A stretch of DNA of 64,000 nucleotides, taken from the NCBI RefSeq assembly GCF_009741735.1, contig NZ_WHOH01000001.1:2046001-2110000 (forward strand). Direction: 5' to 3'. Below, in pieces: positions 46,015 through 55,408 of the stretch. Position numbers and translations under genes: made by a program. How positions within the stretch are numbered: position 1 is the first letter of the stretch; each line of letters opens with the position of its first letter. The notes beneath the pieces were generated by a model that was not told the DNA's origin, did not search any database, and was given only the letters and a program-made list of their open reading frames with translations. The stretch comes from Lentibacillus sp. JNUCC-1. GTDB taxonomy: Bacteria > Bacillota > Bacilli > Bacillales > Amphibacillaceae.

Positions 46015-48639
46015 ATGGAGAAAAAGAAACGTTCACGCTCATTCAGAAAAGAACTCATATATTCATTTTTAACAGTCTCTCTTGTCAGTATTTTATTTTT
46101 AGGCGCCTTTCAAATCTATCAATTGTCTTCCTTAATTGATGAAAATCAGAAGAGCCAGGCCCAAACGACTCAATTTCTGGAAGACTATATCATTTCCTAT
46201 GTGCAAGAATATCAAAAAGCGATTGAAACCAAGATTCCAGATATAAAAAGAAACCTGAAAGACCGCAACTATGATATCGTGCGGGAGCAGCTTCAATCCA
46301 TCAAAAACAATTATCCAGGCTTTGTCAATTTGTATGTTGGAGATCAAGATGGCAAATCTCTTGTCTTTTATCCTGAAGTATCTGAGGATGGTGCAGAAGT
46401 GCGCAATCAAGACTTCAGTGATCGACAGTATTATAAAGAACTGGTGCAACAAAAAGATACGGTCATATCCTCTGCCTTTATAGGGAGAGGCGGCACTGAT
46501 AAAATGCTCGTAACTTTGGCCTCTCCATTGTTGGATGACCAGGAGAATATGGAAGGATATATCTTAGGGGCGCTTGATTTAACAGCGCTTGAAGAGCACA
46601 TTAAGAATCGCAGTTTTGGAAAGGAAGGCTATGCGGTCGTTCTGGACCAAAACAATAATGTTGTGGTGCATCCTGAAATAGATCCACAAACAGAATTAGT
46701 CAATATGAGTGATGACCCCATAGTTAAGTATATCCGCGGGCAGTACGGCGGTGCCGGCGGAGAATATTTTACACCAAATGGTGCCCAGCAGAAGGAATAT
46801 ATCACTTACGAAAAAATTGACGCATTTAATGGCTGGACGGTCTGGGTTGGTAAGCCAGCATCGGTCATTTCAAACACCTACACACATGCAATTATGACGA
46901 TCATTATTTTTATACTTATTACAGCTGTCTTTATGATCGGCATCAGCTTTGTGCTTTCAGAAAGACTGGAAAAGTCTTTGCGAAATCTGCTTGAATATAT
47001 TAAAGATTATACGAGAGCTTATAAAGAAAAAACGTTTGTGACAAAACGCATCGAGGGCCCGAAAGAGATGGAAGAGTTATCTCTGCATTTCAACAAAATG
47101 ATTCATGAAGTTGAAAAAAACCGTCAGGAATTAATTCACCTTAACTCTGAACTCGAATCGCGCGTCCAAGATCGGACGGCAGATTTGAGAAGTAAAAACA
47201 TGGAACTGAGAGCTGTCAATAAACTGATTACCTCAGTATCTACCGAAAAAGATATCACCCATTTCATTCAACATTGTTTGCGCCAAATCGAACCTTTTAT
47301 GAATTATTCCATTCATATTTTATTTCAAGGCTATGCAGTTACGAATGAAAGCATCCAGACAAAACAGAGCATGGACCGTTATCTAAATGATGATATGCGC
47401 AAAGAGCAACAATATATTGAACCAATTCATATTACCTCCAACCAGACAGGGTTTCTGATTGTCGATCTGCATAATGACCAATTGATTACAGCAGATGATA
47501 AAGAATTCTTGCAGACGTTTGCCAGTTCACTCTCAATTATGCTGCAAAACAAACTGTTATTTGAGCGTTTTCGCAATAAACATGCGGAACTGGAAGCCGT
47601 GTTAGAGAGCATGTCTGAGGGAATCATGCTTTTGAACAATGATCGGATGGTCGATTATGTTAATGAATTCTTCCAAAAAGAAGTCAATGGCACGAACCAT
47701 TATAAGACAGGGATTCTTCATATAAACGATGTATACGAACGCTTTATAGCCTCTTTTGATGTGAGTGAAGATCAATTGAATGCTTTCTTTGATAACGGTG
47801 ATGATGCCTTGAAGCTTGAAAAAGTGCTTCCATCCGGAAAAGTTAAATACTATATGCTGCATAAGTTTTCAGTGATCTCAGATGAAGAACAGATCGGTGA
47901 AGGACTCTTGCTTAGAGACATCACAAAAGAAGAGGAAATCGACACGTTAAAAAACAACTTGATTTCACTGACCTCACACGAGTTCAAGACACCGATAACC
48001 AATATAAAAGGCAGTGTAGAAACGTTGCTTCGATCTGAGGTAGAATGGGAACCTGAATTTCAGCAGGAGCTTTTGGAAGGTGTTCACGAAGACATTGATC
48101 GTATTCAGCATCTTGTGAGTGATTGGATGGATATATCGAAAATCGAGTCAGGAGCGATGTATATTGTTCCAAACATAGTTCGAGCTGATCATGTGATTGA
48201 GGAATCAATTGCACAGGTGCCTGATGTTCTGCAGGAAGACGCCGAGTTTAACTTTACAAACAAACTTGGTGATAAACCCTATTTCTATGCAGATAAAATT
48301 AGAGTGCAGCAGGTTTTAATTAATTTGTTTACCAACGCACTACGATACAATGATGAGACTTGGAAGAAGATTGATATTACATTATCCGGGAATGACGAGA
48401 ACGTTATTGTTTCTGTTCAGGACAATGGAATAGGTATATCACAGGATGACATTCAAAAGATATTCAACCGTTTTTACCAGGTAGATGCGACAGCCACAAG
48501 AAGAACTGGTGGTACAGGGCTTGGCTTAGCCATTTGTCAGGGCATTATGGAAGCACACGAAGGCAGTATTGAGGTGGACAGTGTTCTTGGCGAGGGTAGC
48601 ACGTTTAAGCTTTATTTCCCTGTAAAGGAGGAGACCTAA
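46015..48639 (+). CDS. Membrane sensor histidine kinase (dCache-HAMP-GAF/PAS-HisKA-HATPase)
   Basis: 874 residues. The first membrane segment (about 16-36) is followed by a large extracellular sensor of double-Cache type (about 40-285) and a second segment (about 293-315, IIIFILITAVFMIGISFVL). A HAMP-like part, a coiled coil (about 360-400, ELIHLNSELESRVQDRTADL), a GAF-like region and a PAS domain (NDRMVDYVNEFF) come next. The HisKA box SHEFKTPITNIKGS has phospho-His at residue 655, and the ATPase has NLFTNALRYN, DNGIGIS and GGTGLGLAIC. It is coupled to the response regulator. Position suggests it senses an external purine breakdown product. Confidence 0.92.
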   Translation: MEKKKRSRSFRKELIYSFLTVSLVSILFLGAFQIYQLSSLIDENQKSQAQTTQFLEDYIISYVQEYQKAIETKIPDIKRNLKDRNYDIVREQLQSIKNNYPGFVNLYVGDQDGKSLVFYPEVSEDGAEVRNQDFSDRQYYKELVQQKDTVISSAFIGRGGTDKMLVTLASPLLDDQENMEGYILGALDLTALEEHIKNRSFGKEGYAVVLDQNNNVVVHPEIDPQTELVNMSDDPIVKYIRGQYGGAGGEYFTPNGAQQKEYITYEKIDAFNGWTVWVGKPASVISNTYTHAIMTIIIFILITAVFMIGISFVLSERLEKSLRNLLEYIKDYTRAYKEKTFVTKRIEGPKEMEELSLHFNKMIHEVEKNRQELIHLNSELESRVQDRTADLRSKNMELRAVNKLITSVSTEKDITHFIQHCLRQIEPFMNYSIHILFQGYAVTNESIQTKQSMDRYLNDDMRKEQQYIEPIHITSNQTGFLIVDLHNDQLITADDKEFLQTFASSLSIMLQNKLLFERFRNKHAELEAVLESMSEGIMLLNNDRMVDYVNEFFQKEVNGTNHYKTGILHINDVYERFIASFDVSEDQLNAFFDNGDDALKLEKVLPSGKVKYYMLHKFSVISDEEQIGEGLLLRDITKEEEIDTLKNNLISLTSHEFKTPITNIKGSVETLLRSEVEWEPEFQQELLEGVHEDIDRIQHLVSDWMDISKIESGAMYIVPNIVRADHVIEESIAQVPDVLQEDAEFNFTNKLGDKPYFYADKIRVQQVLINLFTNALRYNDETWKKIDITLSGNDENVIVSVQDNGIGISQDDIQKIFNRFYQVDATATRRTGGTGLGLAICQGIMEAHEGSIEVDSVLGEGSTFKLYFPVKEET

Positions 48640-48640
48640 T

Positions 48641-49342
48641 TTGAAACAAAAAATTTATGTCGTTGACGATGAACCAAAGATACTCCGGTTTATTTCAGCC
48701 AATCTCAGATCCATCAATTATGAAGTGTCTACTGCGAGCTCTGGCGAAGAATTACTGGAAAAGTTTGATCTTGTTTCTCCGGATCTGGTACTTTTAGATA
48801 TTATGATGCCAGGCTATGACGGTTTTTATGTTCTAGAAGAATTACGTAAATTCACGAATGTCCCAGTTGTTATGCTCACCGCCAGAAGTAATCCCCAGGA
48901 TAAGGTTCAAGGGTTAAATCTGGGTGCAGATGATTATTTGACGAAGCCGTTTTCTCTTGAGGAGCTGTTTGCCAGAGTGAATGCGGTTCTGCGCAGAAGC
49001 CAGCCGAATTTAACAGAGCAGCAGCCCGCGGAGACCCAGGTGATTAAAACAGGAGAACTTTCCATTGATATAGGCAGTAAGCGCTGCTGGATCAATGATC
49101 AGGAGTTTAAACTCACACACACAGAATTGTCCCTTTTGGAAATTCTGGCAATCAATCTGGATAAGGTTGTGCAACATGAAACATTGCTTACAAAAGTATG
49201 GGGTGCCCAGTACCGGGATGATGTAGAATATCTCCGTGTTGCGATTGCACGCATACGGCGAAAAATCAAAGAAAATCTAAACGATAAACAAGAATATGTT
49301 GTAACTTATCCGGGACTCGGATATATGCTTAAAAGCTTGTAA
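48641..49342 (+). CDS. OmpR/PhoB-type response regulator
   Basis: A 233-residue two-domain regulator. The receiver domain has the acidic pair at DDEPK, phospho-acceptor D53 in LVLLDIMMPGYDG, and KPFSLEEL. The C-terminal winged helix is typical (FKLTHTELSLLEILA, then YLRVAIARIRRKI and YVVTYPGLGYML). The TTG start lies one base after the kinase stop behind AAAGGAGGAG. It is the likely binder of the TTTTAATG direct repeats at 40743 and 49450. Confidence 0.93.
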   Translation: MKQKIYVVDDEPKILRFISANLRSINYEVSTASSGEELLEKFDLVSPDLVLLDIMMPGYDGFYVLEELRKFTNVPVVMLTARSNPQDKVQGLNLGADDYLTKPFSLEELFARVNAVLRRSQPNLTEQQPAETQVIKTGELSIDIGSKRCWINDQEFKLTHTELSLLEILAINLDKVVQHETLLTKVWGAQYRDDVEYLRVAIARIRRKIKENLNDKQEYVVTYPGLGYMLKSL

Positions 49343-49355
49343 ATGTGAAATTAAC

Positions 49356-49402
49356 GGGCAGTCATTCATTCTGCAATTTGGATGAATGACTGTCTATTTT
49401 TT
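49356..49402 (+). terminator. Terminator of the two-component operon
   Basis: Stem GCAGTCATTCAT / ATGAATGACTGT and a T-rich tail (CTATTTTTTG). Confidence 0.85.
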
Positions 49403-49449
49403 GTGCATATTAAACAAAGCCCTGTATTTTAGAGCCAAATTCGTTAGTG

Positions 49450-49515
49450 ATTTTAATGTTTTTGTAATGTAAACATTTTCTATTTTATTCGTATGCAATG
49501 CACAATATCGTATGC
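49450..49515 (+). promoter_or_regulatory. MFS promoter with direct repeats like those of fdrA
   Basis: TTTTAATG (49450-49457) and TTGTAATG (49461-49468), 11-bp period, then TTCGTA (49487-49492), 17 bp, TATGCT (49510-49515). Every element has the same offset as at fdrA, with a shared TATTTTATTCG stretch before the -35. Confidence 0.65.
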
Positions 49516-49582
49516 TTTGGATGAGGTTAGAAATCATTTAATTATCTCTGCTATAAACAACATTTGAGTAGGAGGAATCATA

Positions 49583-50838
49583 ATGGCAGAACAAAACGTA
49601 TCACACGAAACAAAAGGTCTTGTACCTTATTGGGTCAAAGCTGTCATCGTCTTTACATTCGGCTGGATTGCACTTTATGCAACACGTACAATCCTAAACC
49701 CGATTATGGATAATATCCAAGTTGACTTTGGATTGTCCAACTCGCAACTCGGTTTGATTATGAGTATTTTCTTCCTGGGTTATGCGGGACTCAACGTTCC
49801 ATCAGGTATTCTGGGGGATAAGTTTGGTAAGAAGCGCATTCTCGTTCCCGGTGTAATCTTGTTTGGTGCTTTCGCAATCATTACAGGTATGATGCCGACG
49901 TTCTTCTTATTTATGGCTACGTGGCTGATGGTTGGTATTTTCCAGGGTTCTATTACGGTCCTCAGTATGGTCTGTCCTCTGAAGCAATTCCGACTAAGCG
50001 TATCACACTCGGAAGTGCCATCATTAACAGTGGTATGGCATTTGGTACCTCAATTGGTTACTACATTTCGACTTACACAGTTGACGTGTGGGGTATGGAC
50101 TGGAGAACACCATTTTACATCATTGGTGTCGTCGTTATTCTAATCGGTATTGCAATGTGGATTGTTATTAAAGACAAACCTGTTTCAAAAGAAGAAAGAG
50201 AAGCTGCTAAAGTAGCCGATAACAAACTAAAGCTTGGTGACTTGTTCAAGAACAGGAACTTAATTATGGCTTATATTACCATTTTCAGTGCCATCTATGG
50301 TTTCTTTGTAATCATTACATGGCTCCCATACTACTTGGAGCACGCACGCGGTATCACCGGCGGATCAGTGGCCTTTGTATCATCCTTGGTCCCATGGGCT
50401 GCTATTCCAGGTTCAATCCTATTCAGCTGGATAGCTGACAAAATGGGTAAACGCCGTCCAGTTCTAATGTTTATGCTGCCGCTTTCCATTTTGGCAATCA
50501 TTTCGATCGTTGCATTCGAAAGCATGACTGTTCTGTATATTGCCTTGATTGGTTACGGTATTTTCGGTAAGATCAGTACAAACCCAGTCCTTGTTGCGGT
50601 TGTTGCTGACAACGCGCCGAAGCATGCTTACAGCACAGCATTTGGTGTATACAACTTCATCGGTATGTGTGGTTCCATCTTGGCTCCATATATCACTGGT
50701 TTCTTGACAGACGTGACTGGTACATTGAATGCAGGCTTCTACTTTGCAGCAGGCCTTCTCGTAATTGGTACAATTGCCAGCATGTTCATCAATGAAGACA
50801 ATCGTCCGAACGTTGAACAATCTGGAGCGGAAGTATAA
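49583..50838 (+). pseudogene. MFS transporter, split by a one-base frameshift
   Basis: The first part (to about 49945) gives membrane segments 1-4 (AVIVFTFGWIALYATRTILNP and others) with the MFS loop GDKFGKKR. The rest continues in another frame as FYYGPQYGLSSEAIPTKR. One G added to GGG at 49945-49947 joins them into about 419 residues with twelve segments. It looks like an anion:cation symporter/organophosphate-type MFS member. The shared promoter with fdrA suggests that it carries an allantoin-pathway compound, such as oxamate or oxalurate (inference). The frameshift is probably technical. Confidence 0.85.
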
Positions 50839-50846
50839 GGTTATAC

Positions 50847-50876
50847 AAAACCGGCACATCATAAGTGTGCCGGTTT
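50847..50876. terminator. Bidirectional terminator after the MFS gene
   Basis: Stem AAAACCGGCACA / TGTGCCGGTTTT between the MFS gene (+) and the DUF3891 gene (-). Confidence 0.88.
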
Positions 50877-50895
50877 TAGTATGTCTGCTTCTGTT

Positions 50896-51657
50896 TTAAT
50901 TTGAAGCTGTAATGGTAATGGCGCGTGTATTTACTTCAGCATTCTTTGAAGCATTTATTAAGCCAAGTTCATGAATGTTTCTTTTAATGACAAGGGTTTC
51001 GTTTAGTTGGACGTCTATATGTTCTCTGAAAGGGAACGGCTCCATATGAATGGTATGAGCATCGGCCCATTTTAGATTTAGGCGTCTGGTTCCTAATGCA
51101 GGACCTATAGGTATGCCTTCACGAAAGAATGGATGTTCTTTCTCTTTCGGGACGCCCGGTTCATTTAGGCAAATATATAGTGAAAGGTTATCTGCCAGCT
51201 TTAAAAGTTCATAATGCATGGCGAACTTATTTGAATCAAACCCGTCGATGTCTCTTATAACACGGTTCTGCCGATTTTTTTCGCTTGAAACAAATTCCTT
51301 TGCTTCTTGCAAAGTGTTTTCTTCCATAAAACGGACATAATGTTCGCTACAAAGCAAGGCAGCGTAACGGTCATGTGCTTCAACTTGATCTATGCCATTT
51401 TTATACATGACCGTCTTAATCGGATCAGGGAAATTAGTAAACGTGTATGGGGCTTGTTTAAAATCGTTCCATAGGGGCGCCTTGTCAAAGGGAATCCAGG
51501 CGCGATCATGCTGTTCTATAGCATAGAGCACTGAATCTTTATCACGCTCATCCTCTAGTGCCTTCCCGCTCCAATGTTTAATTACGTCACGGGATATACG
51601 GGCATGGTGATGTTGTTCAATCATGACAAAAGCATCAGGGCGTTCACGTACAATCAC
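50896..51657 (-). CDS. DUF3891 family protein
   Basis: 253 residues of the uncharacterised DUF3891 family, with the N-terminal VMIEQHHHARISRDVIKHW (histidine-rich) and AIEQHDRAWIPFDKAP, and an EAHDRYAALLCSEHYVRF block. The clustered His/Asp residues recall HD-type metal hydrolases, but this is only suggestive. No operon partner. Start after AAGGAGGG. Confidence 0.85.
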   Translation of the reverse strand: MIVRERPDAFVMIEQHHHARISRDVIKHWSGKALEDERDKDSVLYAIEQHDRAWIPFDKAPLWNDFKQAPYTFTNFPDPIKTVMYKNGIDQVEAHDRYAALLCSEHYVRFMEENTLQEAKEFVSSEKNRQNRVIRDIDGFDSNKFAMHYELLKLADNLSLYICLNEPGVPKEKEHPFFREGIPIGPALGTRRLNLKWADAHTIHMEPFPFREHIDVQLNETLVIKRNIHELGLINASKNAEVNTRAITITASN

Positions 51658-51800
51658 TTCAGACCCTCCTTCTTACTTCATTTCCCGTTATTTTAACACA
51701 GCAAAGCACCATTAAACAGCGAATATGAAACATTAAAGCAGGCTGAACCGTATATGCTATAATAGATCATATATTTTACTTGAGAAAGGGAGACGAAATT

Positions 51801-52349
51801 ATGTGGACGATCATAATTATTATTGCTGTGGTCGTGATTGCTGCGATCCTTCTGATGACAACGTACAACAGCCTTGTGAAGTACCGCAATTGGGTACAGG
51901 AGGCATGGAGTCAGATCGATGTTCAGTTGAAACGCCGTCATGACCTGATTCCAAATCTGGTCAACACAGTAAAAGGGTATGCAACGCATGAGAAAGAAAC
52001 ATTGGAAAAAGTTATTCAAGCCCGGAATCAGCTTGTCAGCGGGACACCTCAGGAGCGAATTGACGCAGACAACGAAATTCAGGGTACTTTAAAGTCCATT
52101 TTTGCCTTGTCGGAGTCTTATCCAGACTTGAAAGCCAATCAGAATTTCCTCAACCTGCAGGAAGAGTTGACAACAACGGAAAACAAAGTGGCATATTCTC
52201 GTCAGTTGTACAATAAAACAGTAGCCGACTATAACATTAAGCGGGAATCGTTTCCGACCAACATCATTGCCGGCATGTTCAACTTTAATCGGGAGGACCA
52301 GCTCACGATTCCAGAAGAAGAACGAGAAGTGCCAGATGTGAGTTTCTAA
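51801..52349 (+). CDS. LemA family protein
   Basis: 182 residues: one N-terminal membrane segment (IIIIIAVVVIAAILLM) then a four-helix LemA domain, with the family signature YNSLVKYRNWVQEAWSQIDVQLKRRHDLIPNLVNTVKGYA split over residues 28-68. LemA is commonly paired with membrane proteases or TPM proteins. Here htpX follows 12 bp later. ATG 51801 is preferred over the TTG at 51780, which sits inside the ribosome-site region. Confidence 0.93.
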   Translation: MWTIIIIIAVVVIAAILLMTTYNSLVKYRNWVQEAWSQIDVQLKRRHDLIPNLVNTVKGYATHEKETLEKVIQARNQLVSGTPQERIDADNEIQGTLKSIFALSESYPDLKANQNFLNLQEELTTTENKVAYSRQLYNKTVADYNIKRESFPTNIIAGMFNFNREDQLTIPEEEREVPDVSF

Positions 52350-52361
52350 CGGAGGCCGCCT

Positions 52362-53249
52362 ATGCTCTATAAACAGATTTTAAACAATAAACGAAAAACG
52401 GTTTTTCTAGTCACTCTGTTTACCGTATTGGTCCTTGTAATTGGTTGGGCGATTGGATATCTGTTTGGCAATGATCCGCTAACAGGACTGATTATTACGG
52501 TCATTATCTTAGCGATATATGTTCCAATCACGTATTTATCTGCCAGCTCTCAAGTTCTCAGCATGGCTAAAGCCCGCGAGGTTCAGAAAAAAGATTACCC
52601 TGAGCTGTTTAATGTCGTTGAGGAACTGTCAATCGCAGCTCGAATCCCAATGCCTAAAGTGTATGTGATGGATGATCCTTCTCCAAACGCTTTTGCGACA
52701 GGCATTAAACCTGAGAAAGGGGCTGTCGCTTTTACAACCGGCTTATTGGATAAGTTAAACCGAGAAGAACTCGCTGGTGTTGCGGCGCATGAAATCGGGC
52801 ATATTCGTAATTACGACATTCGACTGATGACGATCTGTATCGCTCTGGTAGGCGTGGTTGCAATGCTTGCCCATTTTGGATCGCGCATGCTTCTCTTTGG
52901 CGGAGGACGCAGCCGCGGCAATCAGAAACAGAACCCAATCCTGATGATCGTTGCGCTCGTATTGGTGATTCTGGCCCCGCTCGCTGCCCAATTTGTTCAG
53001 CTAGCCGTCTCCAGGAATCGCGAATATCTGGCGGATGCAACTGCTGTTGAACTAACACGTAATCCTGTCGGGATGATCAACGCTTTAAAGAAAATCAGTG
53101 GTGATCCCCGAGATGTTGAACATGCCGACAGTGCGACTGCGGCCATGTACATCGATGTGCCTTTAAAAAAGAAACGCAAGAAACGCGGCAGCTGGTTTGC
53201 AACACACCCCACAATCGAAAGTCGCATTGAGCGCCTACAGCAAATGTAA
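52362..53249 (+). CDS. htpX: HtpX-type membrane zinc metalloprotease (M48)
   Basis: A 295-residue integral membrane endopeptidase for quality control of membrane proteins. Two N-terminal segments are followed by the active site AAHEIGHIRNYDIRL (HExxH near residue 139) and a third ligand Glu in SRNREYLADATAVELT, then ATHPTIESRIERL. The LemA-HtpX pair is common in Firmicutes. Confidence 0.94.
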   Translation: MLYKQILNNKRKTVFLVTLFTVLVLVIGWAIGYLFGNDPLTGLIITVIILAIYVPITYLSASSQVLSMAKAREVQKKDYPELFNVVEELSIAARIPMPKVYVMDDPSPNAFATGIKPEKGAVAFTTGLLDKLNREELAGVAAHEIGHIRNYDIRLMTICIALVGVVAMLAHFGSRMLLFGGGRSRGNQKQNPILMIVALVLVILAPLAAQFVQLAVSRNREYLADATAVELTRNPVGMINALKKISGDPRDVEHADSATAAMYIDVPLKKKRKKRGSWFATHPTIESRIERLQQM

Positions 53250-53279
53250 AAAGAGTCCTTCGTGAGAAGGCTCTTTTTT
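53247..53279 (+). terminator. Terminator of lemA-htpX
   Basis: Stem AAAAAGAGTCCTTC / GAAGGCTCTTTTTT, starting at the stop codon. Confidence 0.9.
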
Positions 53280-53300
53280 GATGGGGACGATGAGAAGCGT

Positions 53301-53920
53301 GAGCGCTGATATCTTGGCTTGAGCGTTGATATATTGTTCTGAGCGGCGATATATTGGTCCGAGCGCCGATATATTGGCCCGAGCGCTGATATCTTGGCTT
53401 GAGCGCTGATATATTGCTCTGAGCGCTGATATATTGGTCCGAGCGCTGATATTTTGGCTTGAGCGTTGATATATTGTTCTGAGCGCCGATATATTGGCCC
53501 GAGCGTTGATATATTGTTCTGAGCGCCGATATATTGGCCCGAGCGCCGATATCTTGTCTTGAGCGCTGATATCTTGGTCCGAGCGCTGATATCTTGTCGT
53601 GAGCGCTGATATTTTGCCGTGATCGCCGATATCTTGTCTTGATCGCTGATATATTGCTGTGATCGCTGATATATTGCTGTGATCGCTGATATATTGCTGT
53701 GATCGCCGATATATTGTCATGAGCGCTGATATATTATCGTGATCGCCGATATCTTGTCCTGATCGCCGATATATTGTTGTGAGCGCTGATATATTGCTGT
53801 GATCGCCGATATATTGTCATGATCGCTGATATATTATCGTGATCGCTGATATATTGTCATGAGCGCTGATATATTATCGTGAACGCCGATATCCCGTCCG
53901 GTACACCAATATCTTCAAAG
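53301..53920. repeat. Thirty-one-unit 20-bp tandem array (array D)
   Basis: Units of exactly 20 bp from 53301 with no indel over 600 bp. Core: GA[G/T]CGC[C/T]GATAT[A/C]TTG plus four variable bases. Units 1-16 are mostly GAGCGC; later units are mostly GATCGC. The last two units are degenerate. Paired variants recur (units ending GTTCT then GGCCC three times), so blocks were duplicated. There are no spacers of CRISPR type and no cas genes. It lies between the htpX terminator and a secreted-protein gene. Confidence 0.92.
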
Positions 53921-53972
53921 CTTTTTGTATGCATAATCACATGTGGGGATACTAACTCATGAGGTGATAGTT

Positions 53973-54440
53973 ATGCAAAAACTTATCATAGTAACTTCAG
54001 CTGCTTTAGCCCTTATTTTCTTCAGTCAATCCTCTACATTTGCAGAGACAAGAGATATCGAAGTGTTTGACACTGTCCAGGGAAAAGTTGTCTTTACAGC
54101 TTCTCCATCAAAACAACTGCAACAGGAAGCGGGGTCATTTTTACAACACTTAACAGATGTGTACCGAGATGTAAGTCCGCTTCCCAATGAAGGATACATG
54201 ATCAGAGTTCCATTGAACCCACCCGTTGAGGTCAATAACCAATGGATTCACGAATTAATCGATGAGGTCGTTATTTTATATTCAACGGAAGACAATCCGT
54301 ACCTTCTCGTCTTTGATCAGGAAAACCAAGCGCGCTTTTTCACATTTGAAGGTGATGCTGCAAGTTTCTTAAGCCATGTGCTTCAGAAAGGGCAATTATT
54401 CAGTGCACCTCGTCTAAACGCGAACAACGGCCAACGTTGA
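53973..54440 (+). CDS. Small secreted protein, unknown
   Basis: 155 residues. The N-terminus is a signal peptide (KLIIVTSAALALIFFSQSSTFAE, cleavage after TFA near residue 22). The mature part has no cysteines or known motif that I see. ATG 53973 follows TGAGGTGATAGTT; the longer frame from 53943 has no site. It converges with the MoxR gene 19 bp away. Confidence 0.8.
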   Translation: MQKLIIVTSAALALIFFSQSSTFAETRDIEVFDTVQGKVVFTASPSKQLQQEAGSFLQHLTDVYRDVSPLPNEGYMIRVPLNPPVEVNNQWIHELIDEVVILYSTEDNPYLLVFDQENQARFFTFEGDAASFLSHVLQKGQLFSAPRLNANNGQR

Positions 54441-54459
54441 AGAGGCGAGCGTCTCACTT

Positions 54460-55395
54460 TTAAACTTTTCCCTCAACTGGAACCGGGACTTGTCTCATGA
54501 TCTCATTAGTGACCTGATTGGGCGTTTTTGTAATCGAGGCTTCCATGGTTAAAATGAGACGGTGAATGAAGACATATGACGCCAGCGTTTTGACATCTTC
54601 CGGCGTTATAAAATTGCGGCCTTCCAAGTATGCTTTGGCCTGAGCAGCCCGCATTAATCCAAGCATACCGCGCGGGCTGATCCCCAATTCTACATCAGGA
54701 TTTTCACGGGACTGGTGGACAAGTGCCAGCAGATAATCTGAAACAACATCTGAAACAGTGACTGCTTTAACCTGTTTTTGCATGTCATTGATTTCGTCTT
54801 TAGTCAGAGTTGCTTCAAGTTCGTCATATGGATCGTTTTGACGATAAGCTGTAAGAATCTTTTTTTCCTCTTCTGCGGCAGGGTACCCAAGGTCTATTTT
54901 AAATAAAAAACGGTCCAGCTGTGCTTCAGGCAAAGGGAAAGTACCATGATTGCTTTCCACCGGATTCTGCGTTGCTATCACAATGAAAGGCGGCTGCATA
55001 TAAACTGTCTCGCCGTCCACCGTTGCTTGAAATTCTTCCATGACCTCCAGCAGACTTGATTGTGTCTTTGGAGTAGCTCGGTTTATTTCATCTGCCAAAA
55101 AAACGTTCGTCATCACCGGGCCAACTCGAAGCTCAAATTGTTGGTCTTTTGGGTTAAAAAAGCGTATGCCCGTTACGTCACTTGGCAGTACATCAGGTGT
55201 GAATTGTACCCGACTAAAACTTCCGTCCATGACTTTTGCGAAACTTTTTGCCAGTTTTGTCTTTCCAGTCCCGGGCACACTTTCCAAAAGTATATGTCCG
55301 CCTGCGAGCAAGGCGATAAAGAATAGATCGACGACATTGTCTTTTCCGTAAATCACTTGGTTGATTTTCTCTTTTGCAAGCTGTATATTTTCCAT
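54460..55395 (-). CDS. MoxR-family AAA ATPase
   Basis: A 311-residue AAA+ chaperone-type ATPase. Walker A is LLESVPGTGKTKLA (about residues 35-48), Walker B VFLADEINRATPKTQ, sensor ATQNPVE, and arginine ARGMLGLMRAAQA-type sensor 2 region (SPRGMLGLMRAAQAKA). It is the last gene of a three-gene operon with DUF58 and DUF4129 proteins, like B. subtilis yeaC-yeaD-yebA. Such ATPases help assemble or mature partner proteins. Confidence 0.93.
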   Translation of the reverse strand: MENIQLAKEKINQVIYGKDNVVDLFFIALLAGGHILLESVPGTGKTKLAKSFAKVMDGSFSRVQFTPDVLPSDVTGIRFFNPKDQQFELRVGPVMTNVFLADEINRATPKTQSSLLEVMEEFQATVDGETVYMQPPFIVIATQNPVESNHGTFPLPEAQLDRFLFKIDLGYPAAEEEKKILTAYRQNDPYDELEATLTKDEINDMQKQVKAVTVSDVVSDYLLALVHQSRENPDVELGISPRGMLGLMRAAQAKAYLEGRNFITPEDVKTLASYVFIHRLILTMEASITKTPNQVTNEIMRQVPVPVEGKV

Positions 55396-55408
55396 TTTTA
55401 AACCCCCA

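Noticed and set aside
53235..53720. Minus-strand open frame of 161 residues with repeated ISAL/IYQRS pattern
   Set aside because: It is the 20-bp array D read through; the repeat lacks stops by composition, has no ribosome site, and its unit is not a multiple of three.
53301..53920. CRISPR array
   Set aside because: Units are contiguous at 20 bp with no unique spacers of constant length, and no cas genes are in the window.
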